Shown piece after piece: positions 8,602 to 17,499 of a DNA stretch of 64,000 nt. The notes under the pieces were generated by a model. That model was not told the DNA's origin and did not search any database. It worked only from the letters and a program-made list of their open reading frames with translations. Location: assembly GCF_004362045.1 (NCBI RefSeq), contig NZ_SNWX01000008.1, forward strand, positions 1 to 64,000. Reading direction: 5' to 3'. This stretch comes from Halanaerobium saccharolyticum (lineage in GTDB: Bacteria; Bacillota; Halanaerobiia; Halanaerobiales; Halanaerobiaceae). Each line of letters begins with the position of its first letter. The stretch's first letter is position 1. The position numbers and the translations under genes are program-made.

Positions 8602-9485
8602 TAATTCAGTCTGCAACTCCAGTTGTCTATCCAATCATCATGAAGCTTTTGAAATCAAAAGATCTGATGGATAAAATTGAAATTAAGGAATTAAAAATGT
8701 GGGATAAGGCTGAAAAACACATGAGCTGGCTGATGAACGGGAAGGCAGATATTACTTTTTCAGCAGTTGTAGCAGCAGCCAAATTGTACCTCAACGGCAT
8801 CGATTTGAAAATGAAGTCGGTCAATGTCTGGGACAACTTTTATCTTCTAACCAGAGGCTATCAGACTGAGACTTTTGGGGATTTAAAGGGACACACCATC
8901 CATGTACCGCTGGCTAAGGGAACTCCTCCTTTTGGAGTTACTAAATATTTAATGAAGAAAAAGGGATATAATCCTGATGATTTTGATTTTGCCTTTGGAC
9001 AGCCTTTCGGCCGGCCGGAGGAATTGAAGGCTGACTTTGTGCGGGGGAAAATTGATACTGTGCTCCTGAGAGAGCCGGAGGCAAGTTTTGCCCTCAACGA
9101 AGCCGAAGATGCTGTAGTTTCTATAGCCTATAAGGATCTCTGGCAGGAAATTCATCCAGATGCTGGGAAACTGCCAAATGCCGGGCTGGTATTTAAAGGA
9201 GAATTTGCTGATCAGCACCCAGCGATAGTAGAGCTCTTTATGAGAGAAATTGAAAAGGCAATTAAAGAAATTAATGATGATCCTAAAAAATCAGTTGAGG
9301 AAAGCTTTGACATAATGGGGTAGACTCCGGAAGCTGTAGAAAAGTTTTTAGAGCGGGTTGACTTTGATTTTAAATCAGGACTTAAAGACTCGGAGCAGAT
9401 TATTTACTATCTTAAAGTACTGGCTGAAGAAGGTTCATTTAAAGCAAAGGGTGAGCTTTCAGATTTAAAAGAGATGTTTAGATAA
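8592..9485 (+). pseudogene. Broken ABC transporter solute-binding protein (NitT/TauT-like)
   Basis: The frame encodes a type 2 periplasmic binding protein fold (QSATPVVYPIIMK, ADITFSAV, then DLKGHTIHVPLAKGTPP and EPEASFAL blocks). Two defects are seen. First, no signal peptide or ribosome site precedes the GTG at 8592, which overlaps the MFS gene; the upstream frame is not leader-like. Second, a TAG at 9321-9323 interrupts it, yet the same frame continues with TPEAVEKFLERVDF and ends at a TAA at 9483. One CAG-to-TAG change would explain the stop. No permease or ATPase genes are nearby. If translated it would make an untargeted 243-residue fragment. Confidence 0.8.
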
Positions 9486-9524
9486 AATTATCTAGCTGAA
9501 GTTTAACAATATATAATAATTTTT

Positions 9525-9564
9525 GTCCCCTGTGGCCTCTTGTGCTCTGCAGGGGAGTTTTATT
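9525..9564 (+). terminator. Terminator after the broken SBP gene
   Basis: TCCCCTG pairs with CAGGGGA across a 17-nt loop and is followed by GTTTTATT. Confidence 0.6.
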
Positions 9565-9705
9565 AAAGGAAAAATCAATTTAGTGTATAATACTAATAAT
9601 AGTGATGTTAAAAATAATGAAAAGGCTTTTCAGCACAAAGAGACTTTTGTGGTCAATTTTGTTTACTAAAAATTATTTATATTTTAACTAATGAGGGGTG
9701 CTGTA

Positions 9706-10197
9706 ATGAAAGATTCAATGGAAAAATTATATAAAAAATCAATTGAAGTTTTAGATGAAAGAGGAGTAACTATTGAGGATATTGCAGAGCTGGTAAAGAA
9801 ACTGCAGGAGCCTTATAGCCCGGACATTAGTCTGGAAGAATGCATAGAAAATGTGGATCATGTTTTAAAAAAGAGAGAGGTGGCACATGCTATTTTAACC
9901 GGAGTGGCCATTGATCAGCTGGCAGAACAGAAAAAGCTGCCGGAGCCGATACAGAGTATTATCGATACTGATGAAGGACTTTACGGAATTGATGAGATTC
10001 TGCCGCTTTCAATTGTCAACCTCTACGGGACAATCGGCCTGACAAGTTACGGCTATCTTGATAAGGCAAAATCAGGAATAATAAAAGAGCTGGATACCAA
10101 AAAGGACGGGAAAGTTAATACTTTTTTAGATGATTTAGTAGCAGGTATTGCTTCCGCAGCAGCCAGCCGCTATGCTCACGGAGAGGGAACCGAATAA
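9706..10197 (+). CDS. YutG/PgpA-like phosphatidylglycerophosphatase A family protein
   Basis: The 163-residue protein matches the Firmicute YutG branch of the PgpA family, with the long conserved run around ECIENVDHVLKKREV, the DEGLYGIDEI block and the NTFLDDLVAGI block. PgpA enzymes dephosphorylate phosphatidylglycerophosphate, but YutG members are soluble and their substrate is less certain. The ATG at 9706 lies 5 nt after GAGGGGTG; an in-frame ATG at 9691 has no ribosome site. Confidence 0.85.
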   Translation: MKDSMEKLYKKSIEVLDERGVTIEDIAELVKKLQEPYSPDISLEECIENVDHVLKKREVAHAILTGVAIDQLAEQKKLPEPIQSIIDTDEGLYGIDEILPLSIVNLYGTIGLTSYGYLDKAKSGIIKELDTKKDGKVNTFLDDLVAGIASAAASRYAHGEGTE

Positions 10198-10240
10198 TAA
10201 TTTGAGGCTTTTTTAATAAAATAAAATGGGAGGTTTTATA

Positions 10241-11059
10241 ATGCACAACACTGAATTTATTGAGACCTTTGATGATCAGAAACTATTTTTACGTCGGGAT
10301 CTGGTTGATGATCCTCAGGCTGTAGTAATCATTGTTCACGGTTTAAATGAGCATCAGGGGAGATATGATTATTTTGCCGGCAGGTTGAATGGAGAGGGCT
10401 TTTCAGTTTACCGCTTTGATAATCGCGGCCACGGCAGATCCGATGGAGCCCAGTCCTATATTGAAGACTTTAATACCTATTTAGATGATGCGGACACGGT
10501 TTATGAGCTGGTCAAAAAGGAAAATCCTGAACTGCCAATCTTTATGCTCGGCCACAGCATGGGCGGATTTATTGCAGCCGGCTATGGGGTTAAATATCCC
10601 GATAAGCTGAATGGTCAGATCTTAAGTGCTGCAGCGACCAATGAACTTGAGGCCTTCAAAGAATTAGAAGAGCTGAGCCTGGAGGATAATCCAGAGATGA
10701 AGCTCCCCAATGAGCTGGGTAAATTTGTTTCCAGATCAGATTATGTAGTTGATGACTACGAAAAGGACCCCTATGTTTCTGAATTTACTACTTTAAAACT
10801 AATGAAGGTTGTCTTTATAGATCAAGGAATACCCTGGTTGGTTGATAATCTTAAACAGTACGAGTATCCGGTTTTAATTCTACACGGTGAGGGAGATAAG
10901 ATAGTTGATCCGAGCTGTTCCAAAAAATTCTATGATTTAATTGCTGCTGAGGATAAGAGCCTAAAGACTTATCCTGAACTCTACCACGAGATACTTAATT
11001 CAGAAGAAAAGGAAACAGTGATCAATGATATTTTAAACTGGCTGGAGGAGAGAGTTTAA
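10241..11059 (+). CDS. Alpha/beta hydrolase, monoacylglycerol lipase-like
   Basis: The 272-residue enzyme has the serine aminopeptidase S33/Hydrolase_4 pattern: oxyanion HGLNEHQGRYD, the FDNRGHGRSDG strand, nucleophile Ser106 in GHSMGG, an Asp in HGEGDKIVDP and a C-terminal His in LYHEIL. It has no signal peptide and probably hydrolyses lysophospholipids or monoacylglycerols in the cytoplasm. GGGAGG precedes the ATG at 10241. It follows the PgpA-like gene by 43 bp, which hints at a shared lipid theme. Confidence 0.88.
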   Translation: MHNTEFIETFDDQKLFLRRDLVDDPQAVVIIVHGLNEHQGRYDYFAGRLNGEGFSVYRFDNRGHGRSDGAQSYIEDFNTYLDDADTVYELVKKENPELPIFMLGHSMGGFIAAGYGVKYPDKLNGQILSAAATNELEAFKELEELSLEDNPEMKLPNELGKFVSRSDYVVDDYEKDPYVSEFTTLKLMKVVFIDQGIPWLVDNLKQYEYPVLILHGEGDKIVDPSCSKKFYDLIAAEDKSLKTYPELYHEILNSEEKETVINDILNWLEERV

Positions 11060-11086
11060 ACCATTATTATACGAGGAGATGAGCTA

Positions 11087-12046
11087 ATGAAAACTAAAAA
11101 GTGGGTGCTGATGGTATTGATTCTTGTTGTAATCTTAGGGACAGTATCTATGGGTTTAATGGCTGAGGACGAACTTGCTATTCTTCCAATATATGAAGGT
11201 AGTGAACTCATTTATGATGACCAATTTGGATTTGAAGAACTTCCAGTTATTTTGGGCGAAGATACTGTTGATAGAGTTGAAGGCTATATTCGGAGATTAT
11301 GGTTAAAAGCACCTGAGGGGAGATCTCCTTATGAGATTATTAGAAATTATGAGGCAGCTGTTGAAAATATAAATGGTAAGATTCTTTTTAAGTCAAGAGA
11401 TCCTCAGACAATAAAAATAGGAGATATTTATTTTTCTGAATATTTCAGTACCGTCAGACAGGATAGAGGGCTGGCAACTCATGTCTTTACTCACAGCTAT
11501 TTTCCTGAAAAATTGAGCGAATATCTGGTTTCCAGGGCGACAGTTAATCAGGTGGATAATTATATTATTGTTGCAGCCGGTAAGGGCCACATGGCAGCCA
11601 GCCAGGAAGAGGATACTTATTTTGAAATAGTTATTGTAGAGTTAGAAGCTATGGAAATGGATATGGTTACAATGGAGTATTTAGAAAGTGGAATTGAAGC
11701 AGAGGGACGAGTTGCTGTTTATGATATCTTATTTGATACAGGAGAAGCGAGAATAAAGGCAGAATCTGAAGAAGCACTGGCTGTAATTGCTGACTTCTTA
11801 TTAGAAAACAGCGGCAAGAAATATCTGGTAGTTGGTCATACAGATTATATAGGCAGTTATGAGATGAATCTAAATTTATCTGAGGCCAGAGCCGAGGCTG
11901 TTGTCGAAAAGCTGGTAAATCAATATAATATAAGTGGAGATCAGTTAATTTCTGCAGGGGTTGGACCAGCTGCACCAGTAATGAGCAACCGGACTGAAAA
12001 TGGAAGAGCAAAGAATCGGCGGGTAGAAATTGTTGAGCTTGACTAA
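11087..12046 (+). CDS. OmpA-family C-terminal domain protein, exported
   Basis: The 319-residue protein has an N-terminal signal peptide or anchor (residues 1-27), a mixed alpha/beta middle region of about 190 residues resembling the DUF4892 regions that accompany OmpA domains (tentative), and a C-terminal OmpA peptidoglycan-binding domain with DILFDTGEA, VGHTDxxGS, NLSEARAEAV and NRRVEI motifs. It probably links an outer envelope to peptidoglycan, one of the signs of a diderm organism. GAGGAGATGAG precedes the ATG. A DUF6438-like gene follows 18 bp later. Confidence 0.85.
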   Translation: MKTKKWVLMVLILVVILGTVSMGLMAEDELAILPIYEGSELIYDDQFGFEELPVILGEDTVDRVEGYIRRLWLKAPEGRSPYEIIRNYEAAVENINGKILFKSRDPQTIKIGDIYFSEYFSTVRQDRGLATHVFTHSYFPEKLSEYLVSRATVNQVDNYIIVAAGKGHMAASQEEDTYFEIVIVELEAMEMDMVTMEYLESGIEAEGRVAVYDILFDTGEARIKAESEEALAVIADFLLENSGKKYLVVGHTDYIGSYEMNLNLSEARAEAVVEKLVNQYNISGDQLISAGVGPAAPVMSNRTENGRAKNRRVEIVELD

Positions 12047-12064
12047 ATTAAAAAGGAGCTTAAA

Positions 12065-12454
12065 ATGTTTAGAAGAATATTTTTAGCCAGAACCCCCTGT
12101 TTTGGACACTGTCCGGTTTATAAGCTGGAGATTTATCCAAACGGTCAAGTCAATTATTTAGGAAAATATTTTGTAAAAATGGAGGGCTTTAAGAGCTGGC
12201 AGATTGAAGCTCAGGCAGTAAAAAAGTTAAATGATTTAATCGAAAAATATGATTATTTTAAAATAAAAGAACAGATGGCTACTATTATTACTACTGATTC
12301 TCCGGGCTGTATAACTGAGATTATAATGGAAGACGGCAGAAAGAGGAAAATAAAGAATGACTACGGCTGTAATCAGTGGCCGCCAAAACTTAAGGCCTTT
12401 GAAAATCAGATTGATCAGATAGTTAATTCTGCTGAATATGTTGAAGAAGAATAG
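12065..12454 (+). CDS. DUF6438-like small protein
   Basis: The 129-residue protein starts with the motif RTPCFGHCPVYKLEIYPNG, in which two Cys flank a Gly-His and precede P-x-Y. This matches the uncharacterised DUF6438 pattern. Two more Cys occur near residues 83 and 104. There is no signal peptide. It appears co-transcribed with the OmpA-family gene, and a strong terminator follows. The function is unknown. Confidence 0.7.
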   Translation: MFRRIFLARTPCFGHCPVYKLEIYPNGQVNYLGKYFVKMEGFKSWQIEAQAVKKLNDLIEKYDYFKIKEQMATIITTDSPGCITEIIMEDGRKRKIKNDYGCNQWPPKLKAFENQIDQIVNSAEYVEEE

Positions 12455-12469
12455 AAGCTGATACCTGAA

Positions 12470-12506
12470 TAAAGCTCTTCTCTTAGTGAGGAGGGCTTTA
12501 TATTTT
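12470..12506 (+). terminator. Terminator after the DUF6438-like gene
   Basis: AAAGCTCTTCTC pairs with GAGGAGGGCTTT, followed by ATATTTTT. The same stem family is found at 4020 and 15698. Confidence 0.8.
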
Positions 12507-12657
12507 TACTGAGATCATGTATAGCCAGATAAAGGCAGCATTAGTGGAGCGGTTATTGATTTAAAAAAATATAAGAGATAGAGCTGAATGCGGGAAATCA
12601 CTGCTTTTTAACGAAGATTTTATTAAGCAATAAAAATCAAATAAGGAGATGAAAAAG

Positions 12658-13872
12658 ATGGATAAAATAATTGAAAGATTTAAAAGATATATAGCAGTAG
12701 ATACAAGATCTGATTCTGATTCAGAAACTGTTCCGAGCACTAAAGGTCAGCTGGAGCTGGGCAGAATTTTGGTGGAGGAATTGAATGAATTAGGATTAGA
12801 AAATGTAGTCCAGGATGACAAGGGATATATTTATGCAGAGCTGCCTGCAAATACAGCTGAAGGAGTTCCAGTTATTGGCTTTATAGCCCACTTAGATACC
12901 AGTCCGGATTTGGATGGTCAGGTTACTAATCCCCAGCTAGTAGATTATCAGGGTGGAGAGATTAAATTAAATGATCAGTACAGCCTGACTGAAGCCGAGT
13001 TTCCAGCCTTAAAAGAATTAAAAGGTAAAACTCTAATCACCACAGATGGAACTACCCTTCTGGGTGCTGATGATAAAGCAGGGATAGCTGAAATTCTAAC
13101 TGCACTCGATTATTTAATCTCAAATCCAGAGATCAAGCACGGCACAATTAAGGTCGGCTTTACACCTGATGAAGAAATTGGCAGAGGAGCAGATCACTTT
13201 GATGTCGAGGCTTTTGGAGCTGATTTTGCCTATACACTGGATGGAGGTCCACTGGGAGAACTGGAATATGAAAACTTTAATGCTGCTTCTGTTGACTTAA
13301 AAATTCAAGGTAAAAATGTTCATCCAGGTACAGCTAAGAACGTTATGGTCAATTCTATTAAAATAGCGATGGAATTAGATGCGATGCTGCCGACTGCAGA
13401 AGCACCTGAACATACAGAAGGTTATGAGGGCTTTTATCACTTAACTGATATCGAGGGAAGTGTTGATTATACTACTTTAAGTTATATTATTAGAGATTTT
13501 TCCCAAGAGGGGTTTGAAAATAAGAAGGCCTTGATACATCAGGTTGTGGATTTTTTAAACAATAAATATGGGAATGTAATTGAAGTAAAGATAGAAGACA
13601 GCTATTACAATATGAAAGAAAAGGTAGAGCCTCATTTTGAGATAATTGAGCTTGCTAAAAAATCAATGGAGGACTTGGAAATAACACCGAATATTAAACC
13701 TATCAGAGGTGGAACAGATGGAGCCAGACTCTCCTACATGGGACTGCCAACTCCCAACTTATTTGCTGGAGGCTATAACTTTCACGGCAGGTTTGAATTT
13801 ATTACGGTGGAAAATATGAAGAGGGCTGCCGAATTAATAGTTAAAATTGCAGAAAATGCAGCTCAGAAATAA
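12658..13872 (+). CDS. pepT: Peptidase T (aminotripeptidase)
   Basis: This cytoplasmic M20B zinc peptidase of 404 residues removes the N-terminal residue of tripeptides. Ligands are in place: H78 and D80 in AHLDTSPD, D138/D139 in LGADDKAG, E172/E173 in DEEIGRG, D in YTLDGG and a late His in NFHGRFE. The ATG at 12658 is preferred because AAGGAG at 12643-12648 sits 9 nt upstream; the ATG at 12649 abuts the site. A GNAT gene follows after 42 bp. Confidence 0.95.
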   Translation: MDKIIERFKRYIAVDTRSDSDSETVPSTKGQLELGRILVEELNELGLENVVQDDKGYIYAELPANTAEGVPVIGFIAHLDTSPDLDGQVTNPQLVDYQGGEIKLNDQYSLTEAEFPALKELKGKTLITTDGTTLLGADDKAGIAEILTALDYLISNPEIKHGTIKVGFTPDEEIGRGADHFDVEAFGADFAYTLDGGPLGELEYENFNAASVDLKIQGKNVHPGTAKNVMVNSIKIAMELDAMLPTAEAPEHTEGYEGFYHLTDIEGSVDYTTLSYIIRDFSQEGFENKKALIHQVVDFLNNKYGNVIEVKIEDSYYNMKEKVEPHFEIIELAKKSMEDLEITPNIKPIRGGTDGARLSYMGLPTPNLFAGGYNFHGRFEFITVENMKRAAELIVKIAENAAQK

Positions 13873-13914
13873 AAATTTTTTCAAAATAGCTTGGATAAAT
13901 TTATGGAGGTTATT

Positions 13915-14412
13915 ATGCAGTTTAAAAAAGTTGAAAAAAATGATTTGAGTTCTATAAAAAGACTTTCAAAATTAGCAGCGGGAATTGTTAAAAAACATTT
14001 TGACCCGATTATTGGTCCTGAGCAGAATGATTATATGATAGAAAAGTTTCAGTCGGCGGAGTCAATAATTGAGCAGTTAGCAGAGGGATATCAGTATTAT
14101 TTTGTCCAGGATAATCAGGGTGAAGATTTAGGTTTTCTGGCATTTTATCCGAAGGAAGAGGAAATGTATTTGAGTAAATTTTACCTTAAAGCAGAAGCCC
14201 GGGGCAAAGGTTTATCCAGAAAAATGCTTGATTTTGTAATAAAAGCCGCTAAAAAGGAGAATCTTGATTATATAAGCTTAAATGTAAATAAAAATAATGA
14301 TGCTATAAAGGCCTACCAAAAACTTGGTTTTGAAAAAATAGGTGAGCAGAAAAAAGATATCGGCAGCGGCTTTTATATGGATGACTATGTTTTTCAATAT
14401 AAGATTGATTGA
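13915..14412 (+). CDS. GNAT family N-acetyltransferase
   Basis: The 165-residue protein has the GNAT core: the LSKFYLKAEARGKGLSRKML segment holds motif A (R/Q-x-x-G-x-G/A), and the NKNNDAIKAYQKLGFE block is motif B. It resembles small-molecule or ribosomal-protein acetyltransferases, but the substrate is unknown. GGAGG at 13905-13909 selects the ATG at 13915; an in-frame TTG at 13891 lacks a ribosome site. It may be co-transcribed with pepT. Confidence 0.85.
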   Translation: MQFKKVEKNDLSSIKRLSKLAAGIVKKHFDPIIGPEQNDYMIEKFQSAESIIEQLAEGYQYYFVQDNQGEDLGFLAFYPKEEEMYLSKFYLKAEARGKGLSRKMLDFVIKAAKKENLDYISLNVNKNNDAIKAYQKLGFEKIGEQKKDIGSGFYMDDYVFQYKID

Positions 14413-14732
14413 GAGAAAGTAAATCAACTAGCAAATTTAATTATTTTTAAATTAGATGATTTTTTACAAATAAAAAAGAACAACTTCTGATGGACTGGAT
14501 GTTTAATTCACAGTCCATTTTTTATATTAATAGTTTACAAATTAAGTAAAAAAATTAGTTAATTTTAAGAAAATGAAGGAATTAGTCAAAATATATAGAA
14601 TTATATGGCATATTGTAATACAAGGAGATGATTTAAGGAGATTAAATTAGGCTAAAGGAAATATAAAATAGTAATTTTGTTTTCAGAAGAGAAAAACTTT
14701 TTACTAAATCAGCTTTAAGAAGGGAGTTTATA
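14413..14732. other. Intergenic region with terminator and leader
   Basis: Apart from the terminator at 14489-14524 no gene or named RNA was recognised. The downstream part has two AAGGAG-like sites (14622-14640) not followed by a usable frame, and may be the untranslated leader of the propeller gene starting at 14733. Confidence 0.5.
14489..14524 (+). terminator. Terminator after the pepT-GNAT pair
   Basis: ATGGACT pairs with AGTCCAT across a 15-nt loop and is followed by TTTTTTAT. Confidence 0.75.
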
Positions 14733-15689
14733 ATGAAAAAGTTAACAGTTTTTATGATTTTATTTATTCTGGCTTCTTTATTTTTATTATCAACAACATC
14801 TTTTGCACAAAAATTTACCATTGATAAAAAAATTGAATTAGACCAATTACCACAGTTAAAAACATATGAAGAGGTTATTTTATTTCAATCATCTCGTAAT
14901 GGTAATGTAGATATATATGCCTATCTTTTAAATAAAGAATCAAAGCCTGTTATGACCCATGTTGCCAGTAAATTTATTCAGTTAACTGATGATCAATATG
15001 TAGATTCCAGTCCCTGTTTATCCCCTGACGGCAGCCAGATTGCTTATGTTTCTGAACGTAATGGTAGCTACCAGGTTATAGTGATGAATGCAGATGGTTC
15101 AAATCCAATAATTTTAACAGAAGGGAATTATCCGGTCTGGTCCCCGGATGGTGAAAAACTGGCCTTTGCTGATACTGATTCAGGGAGTTTAAGGAGAGTT
15201 AATAAAGACGGCTCAAATTTATATGTATATTTGTCTTTTTCTGGAAACAGTTATATAAAAGATCTCTCCTGGTCACTAAATGGACAAAAAATAGCTTTTG
15301 AAGGTTTTAATGCGAGCAATAGTGGGCAAATCTGGACCATAAATGCAGAAAATGACGCATCATCAACAAAATTAACTGAAGAAGCAACTTTTGACCCAGC
15401 CTGGTCACCTGACAGCAGTAAAATAGCCTTTGTGAAAAATGTGAGTGGAAATAAAGAGATATTTATCATGGATGCAGACGGTACTAATCAGCTCAGATTA
15501 ACAAATAATCCGAGTGATGATTTAGATCCCTGCTGGACAGAAGATAATAGAATAGTATTTTCTTCTGATCGTACGGGAAGTGGTGATCTTTATATCATGG
15601 ATAGTAACGGTTCAAATCAGACAAGACTAACTCAAAATTCTGGTTTTGATCGCAGTCCTGATTGGGGGAAAATAAGTTTTAAAAATTGA
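14733..15689 (+). CDS. Exported TolB-like beta-propeller protein (PD40 repeats)
   Basis: The 318-residue protein has a signal peptide (residues 1-25, ending SFAQ) and at least five PD40/WD40-like TolB repeats, recognised by recurring SPDGxxIAF and IMDADGSNxxRLT segments. TolB propellers act in the periplasm within the Tol-Pal envelope system, but free PD40 proteins are common and this one has no tol neighbours. An AAGGGAG site precedes the ATG and a terminator follows. Confidence 0.85.
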   Translation: MKKLTVFMILFILASLFLLSTTSFAQKFTIDKKIELDQLPQLKTYEEVILFQSSRNGNVDIYAYLLNKESKPVMTHVASKFIQLTDDQYVDSSPCLSPDGSQIAYVSERNGSYQVIVMNADGSNPIILTEGNYPVWSPDGEKLAFADTDSGSLRRVNKDGSNLYVYLSFSGNSYIKDLSWSLNGQKIAFEGFNASNSGQIWTINAENDASSTKLTEEATFDPAWSPDSSKIAFVKNVSGNKEIFIMDADGTNQLRLTNNPSDDLDPCWTEDNRIVFSSDRTGSGDLYIMDSNGSNQTRLTQNSGFDRSPDWGKISFKN

Positions 15690-15697
15690 TATTGGTT

Positions 15698-15737
15698 AGC
15701 AGCTCTTCTCTTATTGAGGAGGGCTTTTATTTTTTAG
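15698..15737 (+). terminator. Terminator after the propeller gene
   Basis: AGCTCTTCTC pairs with GAGGAGGGCT, followed by TTTATTTTTT. It belongs to the repeated terminator family in this window. Confidence 0.8.
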
Positions 15738-15827
15738 GAGATTAAAATATTATAATAAAGTAATAAAAGGATAATCTCTAACAGCTTCAAGTTGTTAATA
15801 AAATTTAATCTGTTTTTAAGTTTTGAC

Positions 15828-15836
15828 TGTTATAAT
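15828..15836 (+). promoter_or_regulatory. Extended -10 promoter of the RelQ-type synthetase
   Basis: TGTTATAAT is a perfect TGnTATAAT box, 49 bp before the GTG start. Confidence 0.6.
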
Positions 15837-15884
15837 TTAACTAAGGTAAAATAAGATTTTTAATTAAATTTAGGAGTGGATTAA

Positions 15885-16547
15885 GTGGAATCTAATATCA
15901 ATAAAGAACAGCTGATGAATATAGCAGATCAGTACGGCTTTAAAGAATGGCGGGAGCTGATTTTTATGCATGAATCAGCAATCGAAGAAGTTAATACTAA
16001 GCTGAAGATCTTAAATAATGAATTTAAAATAATTCATGATCACAACCCAATTGAACATATTAAAACCAGGGTTAAAAAACCTGACAGTATTATAGAAAAG
16101 CTGGAGCGCAAGGGTTATGAGGTTAATCTTGAAAATGCTAAAACTAAAATTAATGATATAGCCGGAATCAGGATTATCTGTTCTTTTACAGATGATATCT
16201 ATAAGATTTTGGAAATGATTAAAGCTCAGGATGATATCGAAATTTTAAAGGTTAAAGATTATATTAAAAATCCGAAAGAAAATGGCTACCGGAGCCTGCA
16301 TCTATTAATTCAGCTGCCGATATTTTTAAGCAGTCAGGCCCGGATGACTAAGGTTGAAATTCAGATTAGAACAATTGCCATGGATTTTTGGGCCAGCCTT
16401 GAACATAAGATTTATTATAAGTATAAAAATGATGCTCCAGATGAGATTCCGGAGAAACTAAAGCAATCTGCCGAAATGATCAAAAAGCTCGATCAGCAGA
16501 TGCTGGATATAAAAAAAGAGCTAGACCAGTATTCAAAAGAGCAATAA
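15885..16547 (+). CDS. relQ: Small alarmone synthetase, RelQ/YjbM type
   Basis: The 220-residue protein is a stand-alone RelA/SpoT nucleotidyltransferase domain that makes (p)ppGpp from ATP and GDP/GTP. The N-terminal helices, DIAGIRI, KENGYRSLHL and EIQIRTIAMDFWASLEHKI blocks follow the RelQ (YjbM/SAS1) pattern, including the C-terminal helix used for tetramer formation. It lacks HD, TGS and ACT domains. The start is GTG with AGGAG 8 nt before it. A second synthetase lies at 60543 and an HD hydrolase at 58328. Confidence 0.9.
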   Translation: MESNINKEQLMNIADQYGFKEWRELIFMHESAIEEVNTKLKILNNEFKIIHDHNPIEHIKTRVKKPDSIIEKLERKGYEVNLENAKTKINDIAGIRIICSFTDDIYKILEMIKAQDDIEILKVKDYIKNPKENGYRSLHLLIQLPIFLSSQARMTKVEIQIRTIAMDFWASLEHKIYYKYKNDAPDEIPEKLKQSAEMIKKLDQQMLDIKKELDQYSKEQ

Positions 16548-16576
16548 TAAAAAATTATTACTCTAAAATTAAGCTC

Positions 16577-17432
16577 TTATGTAATTGATAGTTCTGGAAA
16601 TTTAATATCTCCTAAATCACAGTTGATATTTCTAACAAAAAAAGGATCTCCTTTATATTCCTGCATCTTGTAGTCTAAATCAGAAAAATGGGGAGTAAAA
16701 GCAAATTCAATTTTTTTGACATTTTTAAATGGTAAAAATTTAATTAACTGATTAAAACTCGGCTCTTTAAGAGAAAAGATGCCAATAATTTTTAAAGTAG
16801 CTCCATTTTGCCTGGCAATAACCATTGTTTTTAACTCGGGAATCTCATAGAGGCAATCTTTAAGATAGCCTAAATGAATATGAAAAATATTTACACTGGC
16901 TGTATTTAAACAATCAAATTTTTTCGAAAAATTTATATGATTATATACATAATTCCAGACAGCCTGCTCATCATACTTTAGTTTTTGAGGTTTAAGATCA
17001 TTATTTAAGTCACATTCACAGACTGGTAATTTATCATAAGCACGTCTAAAGCCAAACTTGGGATAAAAATCTAATACATTATCATCTGCTGATAAAAATA
17101 TAGGGATTCTCTGATATTTATCTATGATATACTCCATTAAGATTCTTGAATAACCATTACCTCGATATTCTTTTTTGGTTGCGACAGCCCCGATTGATAA
17201 AGCCTGGTACTGCTGTTGATTAAAAATTATTTGCTGCTTAAAAACACAGATATTTGATACAATTTCATTATTTTTTAAAATTGCATAATTTTCATAGTTA
17301 TCATCCCACAAATTTAAGTCATACCAGAACTGAAAATCAAAAAAAAATATTTTTTAAGAGTTTATTCAAAAGAGCCTGATATTTTTTATCATCACTATTA
17401 TTAAATACAATATTATTATTTATTTTTTTCAT
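16577..17432 (-). pseudogene. GNAT acetyltransferase with a homopolymer frameshift
   Basis: The main frame (TTG at 17311 to stop at 16577) gives 244 residues of a GNAT protein with motif A in EYRGNGYSRILM and a C-terminal SCP2-like half. The real start is probably the ATG at 17432, behind TTAGGAG. From there the frame reads about 31 residues into a run of nine A/T pairs (17339-17347) and hits a stop. With one base fewer in the run it joins the downstream frame through the FQFWYDLNLWDDNY segment typical of this family. It could be a phase-variable gene, a dead gene or a sequencing error. Confidence 0.75.
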
Positions 17433-17499
17433 TGTAAAATTTCTCCTAACTTAAATAATAATTATTTTAAGAAACTCCTAATTTAGAGGCAGCTTTAGC

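Noticed and set aside
9321-9323. TAG as a pyrrolysine codon in the solute-binding protein gene
   Set aside because: No pylT, pylS or methylamine gene is in the window, and the gene is already defective at its 5' end. A single CAG-to-TAG change is simpler. It is kept only as a point to check.
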